Shown here in pieces: positions 8,625 through 18,020 of a stretch of DNA of 64,000 nt (its first letter is position 1; the number at the start of each line of letters is the position of its first letter). A model generated the notes under the pieces. The model saw only the letters and a program-made list of their open reading frames with translations. It searched no databases and had not been told where the DNA came from. The translations under genes and the position numbers were made by a program. The stretch is from Kiloniella laminariae (lineage in GTDB: Bacteria > Pseudomonadota > Alphaproteobacteria > Kiloniellales > Kiloniellaceae): positions 521,860 to 585,859 of the forward strand of contig NZ_JAPWGY010000002.1 in assembly GCF_027214005.1 (NCBI RefSeq), in the 5' to 3' direction.

Positions 8625-9524
8625 CTAGCGATCACGCGGGTCAAGCGCATCACGCAGACCATCGCCGATAAAGTTGAAGCAGAACAGAATGATGGCCAGT
8701 GCACTCGCCGGGAACAGCAAGGTCCAGGGGGCAGATTCCATCTGCTGTGCACCCTCAGAGATCAGAACCCCGAGACTGGTCATCGGTTCCTGTACCCCCA
8801 GGCCGAGGAAGGAGAGGAAACTCTCGATCAGAATGACCTGGGGAATAGTCAGAGTCACATAGACAATAACCGGTCCCAGGGCATTGGGAATGATATGACG
8901 GCGAACGATATTAAACCCGCTGACACCTGCCGCGCGGGCAGCTTCAACAAATTCCCGATTTTTGATCGACAGGGCCTGTCCCCGGACAATACGGGCCATC
9001 GTCAGCCATTCAACGGCACCAAGAGCCGCAAAAATCAGAAAGATATTCCGACCAAAGATCACCATCAGCAAGATCACGAAGAACATGAAAGGCATGGAGT
9101 ACATGATGTCGACAAAACGCATCATGATATGGTCGGTGGTCCCGCCGACATAACCGGAGATCGCACCATAGGTAACCCCGATCAGCAGGGAAACCCCTGT
9201 GGCAACCAGCCCCACCAGAAGAGAAACCCTGATACCATAGAGCGTCCGGACATAAAGATCTCGGCCATTGGTATCAGTCCCGAAATAGAACCCCGCCTCC
9301 ACATCAGGTGCGGCCTGGATATAATCCCAGTAAACTTCGTCAAAGGGGTGAGAATGCAACAACGGGCCAATCAGCGCCACGAGAACAATTGTAATCAGCA
9401 CAACAAAACTTGCCACCGAGGCCTTGTTGTTCAGGAGACGGCGAAACGCATCCTGCCACAAGCTGCGTCCCTTGACTTCGGGTTCAACATCCATGGCGCT
9501 TTTTATTTCCATATCGATCGCCAT
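8625..9524 (-). CDS. oppC: Oligopeptide ABC transporter permease (OppC/DppC type)
   Basis: 299 residues with an N-terminal cytoplasmic stretch, a first membrane segment near 40-60, and five more from about 100. The binding-protein-dependent transport EAA loop is EAARAAGVSGFNIVRRHIIPN. The OppC-type N-terminal domain (RSLWQDAFRRLLNNKAS) is present. It forms the channel with OppB. ATG 9524 overlaps the oppB stop and follows a GAGGATGGG site. Confidence 0.9.
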   Translation of the reverse strand: MAIDMEIKSAMDVEPEVKGRSLWQDAFRRLLNNKASVASFVVLITIVLVALIGPLLHSHPFDEVYWDYIQAAPDVEAGFYFGTDTNGRDLYVRTLYGIRVSLLVGLVATGVSLLIGVTYGAISGYVGGTTDHIMMRFVDIMYSMPFMFFVILLMVIFGRNIFLIFAALGAVEWLTMARIVRGQALSIKNREFVEAARAAGVSGFNIVRRHIIPNALGPVIVYVTLTIPQVILIESFLSFLGLGVQEPMTSLGVLISEGAQQMESAPWTLLFPASALAIILFCFNFIGDGLRDALDPRDR

Positions 9525-10444
9525 TATCCCATCCTCACTTTTGGATCAAGCATGCCGTAAACGATATCAACAATCAGGTTGAAAAGAATGATCAGGGTTC
9601 CGTAGAAAATCACCACCCCCATCACCAGGGTATAATCGCGGTTCAAAGCACCCTGGACGAAATAGCGCCCGATCCCGGGAATGCCAAAGATCTGTTCGAC
9701 CACAACCGAGCCGGTAATAATCGCAGCGGATGCCGGACCGAGATAGGAAACAACCGGCAACATCGCGGCCTTCATCGCATGTCGTGTCAACATGACCCGT
9801 TCAGGCAAGCCCTTGGCCCGCGCCGTTCTGACAAAGTTAGATCGCAAGACCTCAATCATGGAGCCACGGGTCAGACGCGCGATATAGGCAATCTGCGGCA
9901 GGGCCAAAGCCACCACAGGCAGGATCGCCTGGGACATACCATCGCCCCATCCACCGACAGGCAGCATGCCGAGATAGACGCCGAAGACCAGCGTCAGCAA
10001 TGGTGCCATGACAAAGTTGGGAATGGTAATTCCGGTCATGGCTGTCGCCATCACGGCATAGTCAATCAGCGAATTTTGTCGTAAGGCAGCTATCGCACCG
10101 AGGGACATACCAATCGTAATCGCAAAAAAGATCGCTGTCAGACCAAGGGTCAGGGATACAGGAAAACCGGATCCGATCAGGTCAGTCACTGAAAAGTCCC
10201 GGTACTGGAATGAAGGACCGAAATCTCCCTGGAGCACATTGACCAGATAGTGCGCATACTGCTCATAGAGCGGTTTATCCAGATGATAGACCGCATTGAG
10301 GTTGGCCTCGACTTCTGGCGGAATTGTCCGCTCTTTGTCAAAGGGGCCACCTGGTGCGGTACGAATAAGGAAAAAAGCCAGGGTAACGATAATGAACAGC
10401 GTCGGAATAGCCCCGGCAAGACGCTTGAGAATAAACGAGAACAT
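9524..10444 (-). CDS. oppB: Oligopeptide ABC transporter permease (OppB/DppB type)
   Basis: 306 residues. It has an N-terminal membrane segment (LKRLAGAIPTLFIIVTLAFF), the family block RTAPGGPFDKER, periplasmic loop YHLDKPLYEQY, and EAA loop RTARAKGLPERVMLTRHAMK. Membrane partner of OppC. Separated from the upstream binding-protein gene by 80 bases that contain a hairpin, which probably lowers expression of the membrane and ATPase genes relative to the binding protein. Confidence 0.9.
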   Translation of the reverse strand: MFSFILKRLAGAIPTLFIIVTLAFFLIRTAPGGPFDKERTIPPEVEANLNAVYHLDKPLYEQYAHYLVNVLQGDFGPSFQYRDFSVTDLIGSGFPVSLTLGLTAIFFAITIGMSLGAIAALRQNSLIDYAVMATAMTGITIPNFVMAPLLTLVFGVYLGMLPVGGWGDGMSQAILPVVALALPQIAYIARLTRGSMIEVLRSNFVRTARAKGLPERVMLTRHAMKAAMLPVVSYLGPASAAIITGSVVVEQIFGIPGIGRYFVQGALNRDYTLVMGVVIFYGTLIILFNLIVDIVYGMLDPKVRMG

Positions 10445-10467
10445 TACACTTTGTCCTGATAAAGAGT

Positions 10468-10498
10468 CCGGCGCGTCATCATCCTGACAACGCGCCGG
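10468..10498 (-). terminator. Intercistronic hairpin between oppA and oppB
   Basis: CCGGCGCGT (10468-10476) pairs with ACGCGCCGG (10490-10498). There is no strong T run after it, so it may be a partial terminator or a 3'-end stabiliser that leaves oppA mRNA in excess, as in many binding-protein operons. Confidence 0.6.
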
Positions 10499-10524
10499 TC
10501 AATTATAGAGAAACCGGGGGCTTC

Positions 10525-12159
10525 CTATTTTTCAACAGTAATATACTGAGAACGAATGTGATCCATAACGTTGCTCTGCCAGCCTTTGACGTAAGGCTTG
10601 ACCATACGTTTGGTCACATAGTGGTAAATCGGTGCAACCGCATTTGCTTCCAGGAAGATGCCTTCGGCTTTCATCAGAAGTTCTTTGCGTTTTGCAGCGT
10701 CCTGCTCCAGTGAAGCCTGCTTCAGAAGGCTGTCAAATTCCGGATTGTTGAAGCCGGTATCATTCAGGCCTGAATCAGACAACCAAAGCTCAAGGAAAGT
10801 GTTCGGATCATTGTAATCCCCGATCCAGCCTGCACGGAAAGCCTGGGTAACTTCTTTCTGCTTACGGGTTTCCAGATAAACCTTCCACTCTTCGTTCACC
10901 AGGTTGACTTTGGCACCAAAGACTTTTTTCCACATGCTTGAAACCGCAATAGCAATTTTCTTGTGGTTGTCATTGGTATTGTAACGCAGCTCCATTTCAA
11001 GCGGCTTGTCTTTTGAATAGCCAGCCTCTTCGTACAACTTGAGCGCTTCTGCTTCACGCTCGGCCTGCGTCATGCCGTTAAAGTCAGCATAGACCGCATC
11101 ATAAGCGGTTACACCTGGCACCACGAAAGCATAGGCAGGCACTTCACCGGCTGTAACGATATTTGTAGTAAGAATATCGCGATCAATAGCCATGGTGAAA
11201 GCCTTGCGGAGCTTCGGATCATTGAACGGGGGCTTGGTCATGTTAAAGCCGTAGTAATAGGTACCAAGATAGTTGGACACATGGAACTCATCGGCCATGT
11301 TTTCCTTGATCCAGTTGATCTGGTCGTTTGGCACCTCATAGGTCCAGTCCAGTTCACCAGCGCGATAGCGCTTCAGCTCTGTTGTTGTACTTTCCGTCGG
11401 ATAGTAGACAACCTTGTCGAGCTTCACAGAATCCTTGTCCCAATAGGTATCGGATTTCACAGCGACAATACGAGACTGTGGGGTCCACTCTGTTACATTG
11501 AAGGCACCGTTGGAAACGATATTTTCAGGACGGGTCCAGGCTTCCCCATGGGCTTCGACTGTTGCTTTATGCACAGGGTAAGCGACAGAGTGTGTGATCA
11601 TCCCAAGGAAATAAGGCGCAGGTCCTTCGAGCTGCACTTCCAGAGTTTTATCGTCAAGAGCTTTGACACCCAATTGGGCAAGATCTTTTTCTTCGCCGTT
11701 TGCAATCGCCTGAGCGTTCTGCAGCGGGTAGAGCAAGAAGGAATATTCTGAACCTGTTGCCGGGTCCACTGCGCGCTGCCAGGCATAGACAAAGTCATGC
11801 GCGGTCACAGGGTCCCCGTTACTCCAGACTGCATTGCTGCGAATCTTGAAGGTAAAGGTCGTACCATCTTCACTGATGGTCCAGCTTTCGGCCTGACCAG
11901 GAATAATCGAACCATCTGTGAATTCAGCGGTCAGACCTTCAAAGGTATCGCGAATGATGTGTGAAGAAGGAACACCTTCGGAAATCTGGGGATCGAGACT
12001 TCCCGGTTCGGCACCATTACCCCGGTTAAAAACCATCTCTTTAGTTGGTGTTACAACTTTTTCTTCAGCTACTTTTTCATCTTCTTTTTTCATATAAAAA
12101 AAGATACCAGCAGCTACTGCCACTATCAAAAGCAGCAGGACTACAATTTTTTTATTCAT
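10525..12159 (-). CDS. oppA: Peptide ABC transporter substrate-binding protein (OppA/DppA, SBP family 5)
   Basis: 544 residues from ATG 12159, with GAGGG five bases upstream. It has an N-terminal hydrophobic segment (about 4-22, Lys-flanked), then SBP_bac_5 features: GAEPGSLDPQISEGV, YAWQRAVDPATGSEYSFLLYPLQ, IVSNGAFNVTEW and RKAFTMAIDR. The length fits OppA. There is no lipobox cysteine and no clear AxA cleavage site, so the protein may stay anchored by its N-terminal helix. First gene of the opp operon; binds peptides in the periplasm and delivers them to OppBCDF. Confidence 0.9.
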   Translation of the reverse strand: MNKKIVVLLLLIVAVAAGIFFYMKKEDEKVAEEKVVTPTKEMVFNRGNGAEPGSLDPQISEGVPSSHIIRDTFEGLTAEFTDGSIIPGQAESWTISEDGTTFTFKIRSNAVWSNGDPVTAHDFVYAWQRAVDPATGSEYSFLLYPLQNAQAIANGEEKDLAQLGVKALDDKTLEVQLEGPAPYFLGMITHSVAYPVHKATVEAHGEAWTRPENIVSNGAFNVTEWTPQSRIVAVKSDTYWDKDSVKLDKVVYYPTESTTTELKRYRAGELDWTYEVPNDQINWIKENMADEFHVSNYLGTYYYGFNMTKPPFNDPKLRKAFTMAIDRDILTTNIVTAGEVPAYAFVVPGVTAYDAVYADFNGMTQAEREAEALKLYEEAGYSKDKPLEMELRYNTNDNHKKIAIAVSSMWKKVFGAKVNLVNEEWKVYLETRKQKEVTQAFRAGWIGDYNDPNTFLELWLSDSGLNDTGFNNPEFDSLLKQASLEQDAAKRKELLMKAEGIFLEANAVAPIYHYVTKRMVKPYVKGWQSNVMDHIRSQYITVEK

Positions 12160-12501
12160 AATGCCCTCATGTTTCATGGCAGAAGCAAATCTTGTCCGCT
12201 ATTTCCAGTCATTGGTAATTTCACTCCCAAATAATGGAACAGCTCATTTAGATAAAACTTTCAGCCAGTCCCTGTCGTTATCGTTCGTTGCGCTCGCCAA
12301 AGCCTTTTACACCTTCACGTGCAAACACGGAGAGTGGCCTTCTTTTCGCTCAATGACAAGAGGCGGTCTTTGCTTTAGATCAACTACGCAATAAATTAAG
12401 GAAAACAGCCATTTTTCATTACAGAAGTGATCAAAATAGGCGAGCATCGCGATAGTATACTTTAACGAAACACACGAATCCAGCCTAACTCATTTAGGAC
12501 A
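12160..12501. other. Upstream region of the opp operon
   Basis: About 340 bases without a supported gene. It holds the oppA leader and promoter on the minus strand. A small inverted repeat (CCTAA...TTAGG, near 12484-12498) lies at its far end. No promoter boxes could be assigned with confidence. Confidence 0.4.
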
Positions 12502-12535
12502 TAAAAAAACTGTCCGGCAAACGACGCCGGACAGT
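12502..12535 (-). terminator. Rho-independent terminator of the RidA gene
   Basis: ACTGTCCGGC pairs with GCCGGACAGT around AAACGAC, followed on the minus strand by seven T. It lies 29 bases after the RidA stop. Confidence 0.9.
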
Positions 12536-12564
12536 CTGATAACAACGTTTTGCGCGATAAAAGC

Positions 12565-12912
12565 TTATTTTGCTGCCGTGATAATGATCTCGACATTATA
12601 CTCAGGCGTCGCCAGACGTGCTTCACCGGTGGCACGTGCCGGGCTATGGCCTGCGGGTACCCAGCCATCCCACACCGCGTTCATTTCCTGGAAATGTTTC
12701 ATGTCATCAAGCCAGATGATTGCCTGAAGAATTTTTGTTTTGTCACTTCCCACCGTCGCCAAAAGGCGGTCAATATTCTCCAGAATCACCTTTGTCTGCT
12801 CGGCAACTGACGCACCCGCGGTTCCAACCTGGCCCGCAAGGTATACCGTGTTACCGTGAACAACTGCCTGGCTCATGCGCGGGCCAGTTTCAAACCGTGT
12901 AATTTCGCTCAT
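12565..12912 (-). CDS. RidA family protein
   Basis: 115 residues from ATG 12912, preceded by GAGG seven bases upstream. RidA proteins are homotrimers that hydrolyse reactive enamine/imine intermediates from PLP enzymes to ketoacids and ammonia. The catalytic arginine is present in GHSPARATGEARL, followed by the closing strand YNVEIIITA. The sequence pattern (DDMKHFQEMNAVWDGWVP) fits the YoaB-like subgroup rather than archetypal RidA. It is monocistronic with its own terminator and divergent from the thiamine operon. A second RidA-like gene at 43646 lacks the arginine. Confidence 0.9.
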   Translation of the reverse strand: MSEITRFETGPRMSQAVVHGNTVYLAGQVGTAGASVAEQTKVILENIDRLLATVGSDKTKILQAIIWLDDMKHFQEMNAVWDGWVPAGHSPARATGEARLATPEYNVEIIITAAK

Positions 12913-13067
12913 AATAACCTCATTCTGATTTTTGAAATATGATCTTGATAAAGAGCGGAAACGGAAAGCTTCCGAATTTCGACACATCATCTATAGAGCA
13001 GCCAACAACAAAGTAAACTTTCCCTCTTGTCAATTCGCCAAAGCCCTCCATAATTCCAGCGAAATCT

Positions 13068-13163
13068 CGTCGGGGTGCCCCTTCCTTCACCGGAACCGGG
13101 CTGAGAGGCTTAACAGCCAACCCGTTGAACCTGATCCGGTTAATACCGGCGGAGGAAAATGAG
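13068..13163 (+). ncRNA. TPP riboswitch (THI element) of the thiD operon
   Basis: The conserved thi-box elements are all present in order: GGGGTGCCCC, ACCGGGCTGAGA, ACCCGTTGAACCTGATC, and CCGGTTAATACCGGCGGAGGAAA. These form the P2-P3 pyrimidine-binding and P4-P5 pyrophosphate-binding arms. It lies about 95 bases before thiD, as expected for thiamine pyrophosphate feedback on HMP salvage genes. Confidence 0.96.
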
Positions 13164-13256
13164 ATGCAATGGGTTATCCTGCTGTTCCTGAAATAAGAAC
13201 AACCCTCAAAAAATTGCATTGATCTTGCCTCCACTACTTTTAAAAAGGGAGGCAAG
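13164..13256 (+). promoter_or_regulatory. Riboswitch expression platform: Shine-Dalgarno-sequestering hairpin
   Basis: CTTGCCTCC (13224-13232) is the exact complement of GGAGGCAAG (13248-13256), which contains the thiD ribosome site just before ATG 13258. A competing long-range pairing is also possible: ATGCAATGGGTT (13164-13175) with AACCC (13201-13205) and ATTGCAT (13213-13219). There is no poly-T tract, so control looks translational. The pairing is seen in sequence; the switching direction is inferred. Confidence 0.75.
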
Positions 13257-13257
13257 A

Positions 13258-14073
13258 ATGGCAGTACCAATCGCTCTTACCATCGCAGGCTCGGATAGCG
13301 GCGGCGGTGCAGGCATACAGGCCGACATAAAGGCCATGTCGGCACTTGGCGTATATGCAGCTTCTGTCATCACAGCCCTGACAGCACAAAATACCCGCAA
13401 GGTTCAGAGCATCTTTCCCGTATCCCCGGATTTTATCCAGGACCAGATCCACACGGTTTTTGAAGATCTTAATATCCGTGCCGTCAAGATCGGCATGTTG
13501 GGAGATTCCACCGTTATCGAAGCCGTCGCTGAGGCCTTGAGACACTATCCTGTCATCCCCGTCGTGCTCGACCCCGTCATGGTGGCAAAAAGCGGCGACA
13601 AACTCTTGCAGCCCGAAGCCATTGACAGTCTGAGAGATAAACTTCTGCCACTGGCCACTGTTCTTACGCCTAATCTTCCCGAAGCAGCTGTTCTCGCTGG
13701 ACAGAAAGAGCCGCGCAACCTTGTAGAGATGAAAGAACTGCTCGAAAAACTGAAGCAGAAAAATGGTCCGGCGATTCTGTTAAAGGGCGGGCATCTTGGC
13801 GGGGCAAGCAGCGATGACCTCTTCTTTGATGGGCAAGAGACAATCTGTCTTGCCAGTCCCCGTATTGAAACCAAGAACAGCCATGGAACCGGTTGCACTC
13901 TCTCCGCTGCCATTGCCGCAGGTCTGGCCCGGAACCTGTCTCTTTATGAGGCTGTAACAACAGCAAAAGAGTACCTGACAAAGGCTCTGTCTGGTGCGGA
14001 CTGCCTCTCGGTAGGAAAAGGCCACGGCCCGGTTCACCATTTCCACGCCTTCTGGGAAAGCCCGCAACAGTGA
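13258..14073 (+). CDS. thiD: Hydroxymethylpyrimidine/phosphomethylpyrimidine kinase
   Basis: 271 residues from ATG 13258, preceded by AGGGAGG. Ribokinase-fold kinase that phosphorylates HMP and HMP-P for thiamine synthesis. N-terminal [20 protein letters not shown] binds [22 protein letters not shown] and the anion-hole motif [19 protein letters not shown] are intact. It stands directly behind a TPP riboswitch and overlaps thiZ by four bases (GTGA). With ThiZXY it forms an uptake-and-phosphorylate unit for pyrimidine salvage; no de novo thiC is in the window. Confidence 0.95.
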   Translation: MAVPIALTIAGSDSGGGAGIQADIKAMSALGVYAASVITALTAQNTRKVQSIFPVSPDFIQDQIHTVFEDLNIRAVKIGMLGDSTVIEAVAEALRHYPVIPVVLDPVMVAKSGDKLLQPEAIDSLRDKLLPLATVLTPNLPEAAVLAGQKEPRNLVEMKELLEKLKQKNGPAILLKGGHLGGASSDDLFFDGQETICLASPRIETKNSHGTGCTLSAAIAAGLARNLSLYEAVTTAKEYLTKALSGADCLSVGKGHGPVHHFHAFWESPQQ

Positions 14074-14867
14074 CATCGCACGAAAAGGCTTTGCTTGCCA
14101 TCAAGGTGCCTCCTGCCCCGACCATCCAGTTTCGCAACTTCTCTTTTTCCTACAAGGGGCAACTGCTGTTTGACAGGCTTGATCTGGATTTGGCGACCGG
14201 CTGTTGGAACCTGTTACTCGGACGGAGCGGTGTCGGCAAAACTTCCTTGCTCAGGGCACTCGCCGGGCTTCTTCCCGATACAAGCTACAGCGGTGAAATC
14301 CTGTTTGATGGCAAAAAGCTTGTCTCCGACCAGGTAAGCTGGATGACACAGGACGATCTGTTACTTCCCTGGCTCTCGGTAGTTGAGAACAGTCTGCTTG
14401 GTAATCGTTTAAGAGCCTGGAGCCGATCCCCTTTCCCGATAATTGCCCGAAACAAGGCCGAGAATTTGCTTAGGGCCCTGGGATTGGGAGAGCATCTCCA
14501 CAAACGCCCTGCCGAACTTTCCGGTGGCATGAGACAGCGCGTTGCCCTTGCCCGAACCCTGCTGGAAGATCGGCCCGTCGTTTTGCTGGATGAACCTTTC
14601 TCTGCCCTTGACGCGCTGACCCGCAGCGAGATGCAAGACCTGGCTTTCGAACAACTGATGCACAAGACGGTGATCATGATCACACATGATCCACGAGAAG
14701 CACTCCGCCTGGGTCATGATATCTATCTGCTTAAGGGATCGCCCGTTCAACTTACCCGGGTCTCCCCCCCGGAAACCGTGCCCCTGCGTTCCGGATTTTC
14801 ATCAGAACTGCAATGGTGTGAAAACCGGATCATTGCCGAGCTCTCTCTTGCCGGAGAGATCATGTGA
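14070..14867 (+). CDS. thiZ: Thiamine-pyrimidine ABC transporter, ATP-binding protein
   Basis: 265 residues from GTG 14070. It has Walker A GRSGVGKTS, Q-loop MTQDDLLLPW, signature [14 protein letters not shown] and Walker B VVLLDEPFSALD. The family resembles nitrate/taurine/HMP transporter ATPases. The assignment to ThiZ rests on the thiD-ABC order behind a TPP riboswitch and on ThiY downstream. It overlaps both neighbours by four bases, so translation is coupled. Confidence 0.88.
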   Translation: MTSHEKALLAIKVPPAPTIQFRNFSFSYKGQLLFDRLDLDLATGCWNLLLGRSGVGKTSLLRALAGLLPDTSYSGEILFDGKKLVSDQVSWMTQDDLLLPWLSVVENSLLGNRLRAWSRSPFPIIARNKAENLLRALGLGEHLHKRPAELSGGMRQRVALARTLLEDRPVVLLDEPFSALDALTRSEMQDLAFEQLMHKTVIMITHDPREALRLGHDIYLLKGSPVQLTRVSPPETVPLRSGFSSELQWCENRIIAELSLAGEIM

Positions 14868-15619
14868 TAAAAGTTCTTCGAAGTCTTCTGGTTATGATCG
14901 GACTGACAGCAGGCTGGCAGCTCCTTGTCACTGTCACAGATGTTCCCCCCTATATTTTGCCCGGGCCTGGTGTCGTGGCCCAGACACTTTTGACCCGGTT
15001 TCCCACCTTGCTGCCCCATGCAACCTACACCCTGAGCGAAATCCTGCTCGGTTTCGGTCTCGGTGCTCTCCTTGGCATGATCTCGGCGCTGCTTCTTGCA
15101 ACAGTCAGACCCTTGCAGGTCTGGTTAAGCCCGATACTGGTCATGACCCAGTCACTACCTGTTTTTGCCCTGGCTCCCCTGCTGGTGCTCTGGCTGGGAT
15201 ATGGCCTCGCCTCCAAAATCGCCATGGCCGTTCTCATTATCTATTTTCCTGTAGCGTCAGCCTTTTATGACGGATTGCAACGTACCCCCAAAGACTGGCG
15301 CGACCTTGGCCGGATCATGAAATCAAACAGGATGGCTTTCCTCTGGCACGTCCGTATTCCCTTTGCCCTGCCGTCCCTGGCCTCCGGTTTGCGGGTTGCC
15401 ATGGTCAGCGCCCCGATCGGAGTCATTGTCGGCGAATGGGTCGGCTCTTCCCGGGGTTTGGGGTACCTGATGCTTCACGCCAACGGACGGATGCAGATTG
15501 ATCTGCTCTTTGCCGCCCTCGTCATCCTGATGATCATGGCCCTGTTTCTCTATCAACTCACCGATCAGCTTTTAAAACGCCTGCTCAAACACTTCTCGCT
15601 CGATGAAGATAAAATCTGA
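14864..15619 (+). CDS. thiX: Thiamine-pyrimidine ABC transporter permease
   Basis: 251 residues from GTG 14864, with about six membrane segments. The EAA-type loop reads IMKSNRMAFLWHVRIPFALPSLASGL. The YILPGPGVVAQTL start region matches the SsuC/TauC/ThiX permease family. It lies in the riboswitch-controlled thiD-thiZ-thiX-thiY operon, which supports HMP (or formylaminopyrimidine) as substrate rather than sulfonates or nitrate. Confidence 0.88.
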   Translation: MIKVLRSLLVMIGLTAGWQLLVTVTDVPPYILPGPGVVAQTLLTRFPTLLPHATYTLSEILLGFGLGALLGMISALLLATVRPLQVWLSPILVMTQSLPVFALAPLLVLWLGYGLASKIAMAVLIIYFPVASAFYDGLQRTPKDWRDLGRIMKSNRMAFLWHVRIPFALPSLASGLRVAMVSAPIGVIVGEWVGSSRGLGYLMLHANGRMQIDLLFAALVILMIMALFLYQLTDQLLKRLLKHFSLDEDKI

Positions 15620-15649
15620 ACATTCCTTTTCAAACCGAGGATTCCATCA

Positions 15650-16609
15650 ATGAAAAGACTCACTTCCCGATTTATCCGCCTGGCCTTGCTTGCTGGCCTG
15701 GCTGGCTCAGCCCTTTCCGCCCCCGCCATGGCAAACGAAAAAGTAACAGTTCTGCTCGACTGGTTTGTCAATCCGGATCATGCCACTCTGGTCATTGCCA
15801 AGGAAAAGGGCTTTTTTACTGCCGAGGGACTGGATGTAACACTTGAGGCCCCGGCAGACCCCAATGCCCCACCCAAACTGGTCGCAGCAGGGCAGGCTGA
15901 TCTCGCCGTATCCTACCAGCCCCAGCTTCATATTCAGGTCGCTGAGGGGCTCCCTCTCAGTCGCGTAGGAACGTTGGTGGCAACACCCCTGAACTCTCTG
16001 GTGGTGCTCAAAGACGGGCCGATCCAATCGCTCGCAGATCTCAAGGGCAAGAAGGTTGGGTATTCCGTCGGCGGTTTTGAAGATGTTCTGCTGGATGCCA
16101 TGTTGGAAAAGCATGGCCTGAGCGTCAAAGACGTTGAACTGGTCAATGTCAACTTCTCGCTCTCTCCCTCACTTGTCTCCGGGCAGGTCGATGCAGTTAT
16201 CGGTGCCTTCCGGAATTTTGAGCTTAACCAGATGGATATCATCAAACAACCGGGACGGGCCTTTTATGTCGAGGAAGAAGGTGTACCGAGTTATGATGAG
16301 CTTATTCTTGTTGCCCACAAGGATAAAACAGGGGATGAAAAAATCTCCCGCTTTCTTCGTGGACTGGAAAAAGCCACGACCTATCTGATCAACCATCCGG
16401 ATGAAAGCTGGGCTCTGTTTGTGCTGGCTTATCCGGATCTTGACGATGAACTCAACAAACGGGCCTGGCGTGATACCCTGCCACGTTTTGCGCTCCGTCC
16501 AGCCGCACTGGACCAGCGGCGCTATAAGGAATTTGCAATTTTCCTGCAAAACAGAAAGTTGATCGAAAGCACGGGTATCGTTTCCGACTACGCCGTTGAA
16601 GTAAAATAA
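15650..16609 (+). CDS. thiY: Thiamine-pyrimidine ABC transporter substrate-binding protein
   Basis: 319 residues. Signal peptide with cleavage after SAPAMA (about residue 27). The mature protein is of NMT1/THI5-like type: VTVLLDWFVNPDHATLVIAKEKGFF, then DPNAPPKLVAAGQADLAVSYQ and KKVGYSVGGFEDVLLDAML, all typical of ThiY, which binds formylaminopyrimidine or HMP in the periplasm. Last gene of the thi operon and followed by a strong hairpin terminator. Confidence 0.9.
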   Translation: MKRLTSRFIRLALLAGLAGSALSAPAMANEKVTVLLDWFVNPDHATLVIAKEKGFFTAEGLDVTLEAPADPNAPPKLVAAGQADLAVSYQPQLHIQVAEGLPLSRVGTLVATPLNSLVVLKDGPIQSLADLKGKKVGYSVGGFEDVLLDAMLEKHGLSVKDVELVNVNFSLSPSLVSGQVDAVIGAFRNFELNQMDIIKQPGRAFYVEEEGVPSYDELILVAHKDKTGDEKISRFLRGLEKATTYLINHPDESWALFVLAYPDLDDELNKRAWRDTLPRFALRPAALDQRRYKEFAIFLQNRKLIESTGIVSDYAVEVK

Positions 16610-16630
16610 TCTTCTCAAGATATATAAATC

Positions 16631-16673
16631 AAAAAAAGGGATGTGTGTCTGAAGAGGCACGCATCCCTTTTTT
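16631..16673. terminator. Bidirectional terminator between thiY and the MFS gene
   Basis: AAAAAAGGGATGTGTG pairs with CACGCATCCCTTTTTT. A and T runs at both ends let it serve both convergent genes. Confidence 0.88.
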
Positions 16674-16706
16674 ACTTACTTTATTAACATTCCCAGTGTT
16701 TCGGTC

Positions 16707-18020
16707 TCAGCTACCGAACTTCTTTTCCCGGGCAAAACAGATCAACACCGCTGCGAGCAACAGCCAGACGATCATTGGAATAAAGCCAACCTGAAAGGTC
16801 GTAAGATCATAGACCCTTGTCCCGTTTTCAAGTGTGCCATCCCAGTTCAGGTCAATCAAAAACCCCGTCAGAGGTTGCAAGATCATGGGACCGATCATCA
16901 CCCCCATATTGCACCAGCCCAGCGCGGTTCCCTGCAGCCGCCGTGGCACAGACTCCCTGGCCAGTGACAGGCCGACAATCATGATACTGCTGCCCGCTGC
17001 GGCAACAACAAGGGCAAGATACAACAACCAGAGCGGCAGATCTGCAATCTGGGTAACAACTGCCCACCCCAGGGCAGCAACCACTGCTCCTGTTATGAAC
17101 GGAACTTTGCGTTTGCCCGACTGGTCAGACCAGAAACCAAGAAGAACCCCGCTCCCGGCCCAGACCAGAAGCATAACCGTCGTGATCGTCGCTGCCTCCT
17201 GGCTGCTGAAACCATACGCCGTGCGTAGAAACGGAACGCCCCAGAGACCACCAAAGGTCAACGCAGACCCCGCCGCCGCACCGCAGGCCAATGTCAAAAG
17301 CAAAACATTCCGATGACAGATCGCATCCTTCATCGTCGAGAGTATAGATCCATGGGGCTCATGCCGTGCCCCTTTGAGATCATAACTTTTGTATCCCAGA
17401 TCCTCTGGATCATCCCGAACCCAGATCCAGGTTGCAACCGCCAGCAAACCAGTCAGGGCAGCCAGACCCAACAGAACCGGACGCCAGCCGATTTCACCGA
17501 TCAGGAATTGCAGCGGCACACCAGCACCAACAGCGCCAAGATTCCCAGCCAGTAGCCCCAATCCGGTAAGGAGAGAGAATTTTTTCAGATCGAACCAGTG
17601 CTGGGCAATTTTCATCATTGTGACAAACGCCACAGCAACAGCACCGCCAATCAGCAGCCGACCGAGCCCCAGCATCCAGTAATTGGTCGACATGACAAAC
17701 AGAACAGTACCAAGCGCAGTTATTCCCGCGCCACAGGTCAACAGTTTTCTCGGCCCAAAGCGATCGGCCATAATACCAACCGGCACCTGCATCGGCATAT
17801 AGCTGTAATAGTAAAAACTTGCCAGGGTTCCCAGCGTTGTCGCCGTCAGGGCGAACTCCACCCGCAAGGGGTCCCCCATCACTCCAAAAGCAATCCGGTG
17901 AAAGAACCCGATTAAAAACAGCAATCCCCCCAGGGTCCACATCAGCCAGGCAAGGCTGGCTGGCGGTTGTTGCAAATCCTGTTCAACCAGATCGTCATTG
18001 GTGGAAACCGAAACTGACAC
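16707..18020 (-). CDS. MFS transporter
   Basis: 437 residues with twelve predicted membrane segments. The MFS loop 2-3 motif is GIMADRFGPRKLL and the loop 8-9 equivalent is GFWSDQSGKRKVP. GTG start at 18020 (weak GGA ribosome site). It lies between the thiamine operon and mobA/fdhD/tup on the opposite strand to thi. The substrate cannot be told from sequence; a nitrate/cyanate-like or organic-acid carrier is possible. It resembles in layout a second MFS gene at 30764 that sits beside moaA. Confidence 0.85.
   Translation of the reverse strand: MSVSVSTNDDLVEQDLQQPPASLAWLMWTLGGLLFLIGFFHRIAFGVMGDPLRVEFALTATTLGTLASFYYYSYMPMQVPVGIMADRFGPRKLLTCGAGITALGTVLFVMSTNYWMLGLGRLLIGGAVAVAFVTMMKIAQHWFDLKKFSLLTGLGLLAGNLGAVGAGVPLQFLIGEIGWRPVLLGLAALTGLLAVATWIWVRDDPEDLGYKSYDLKGARHEPHGSILSTMKDAICHRNVLLLTLACGAAAGSALTFGGLWGVPFLRTAYGFSSQEAATITTVMLLVWAGSGVLLGFWSDQSGKRKVPFITGAVVAALGWAVVTQIADLPLWLLYLALVVAAAGSSIMIVGLSLARESVPRRLQGTALGWCNMGVMIGPMILQPLTGFLIDLNWDGTLENGTRVYDLTTFQVGFIPMIVWLLLAAVLICFAREKKFGS

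Noticed and set aside
12161-12394. A 77-codon + frame upstream of the opp operon
   Set aside because: No ribosome site, no recognisable motif, and it runs over the opp promoter region.
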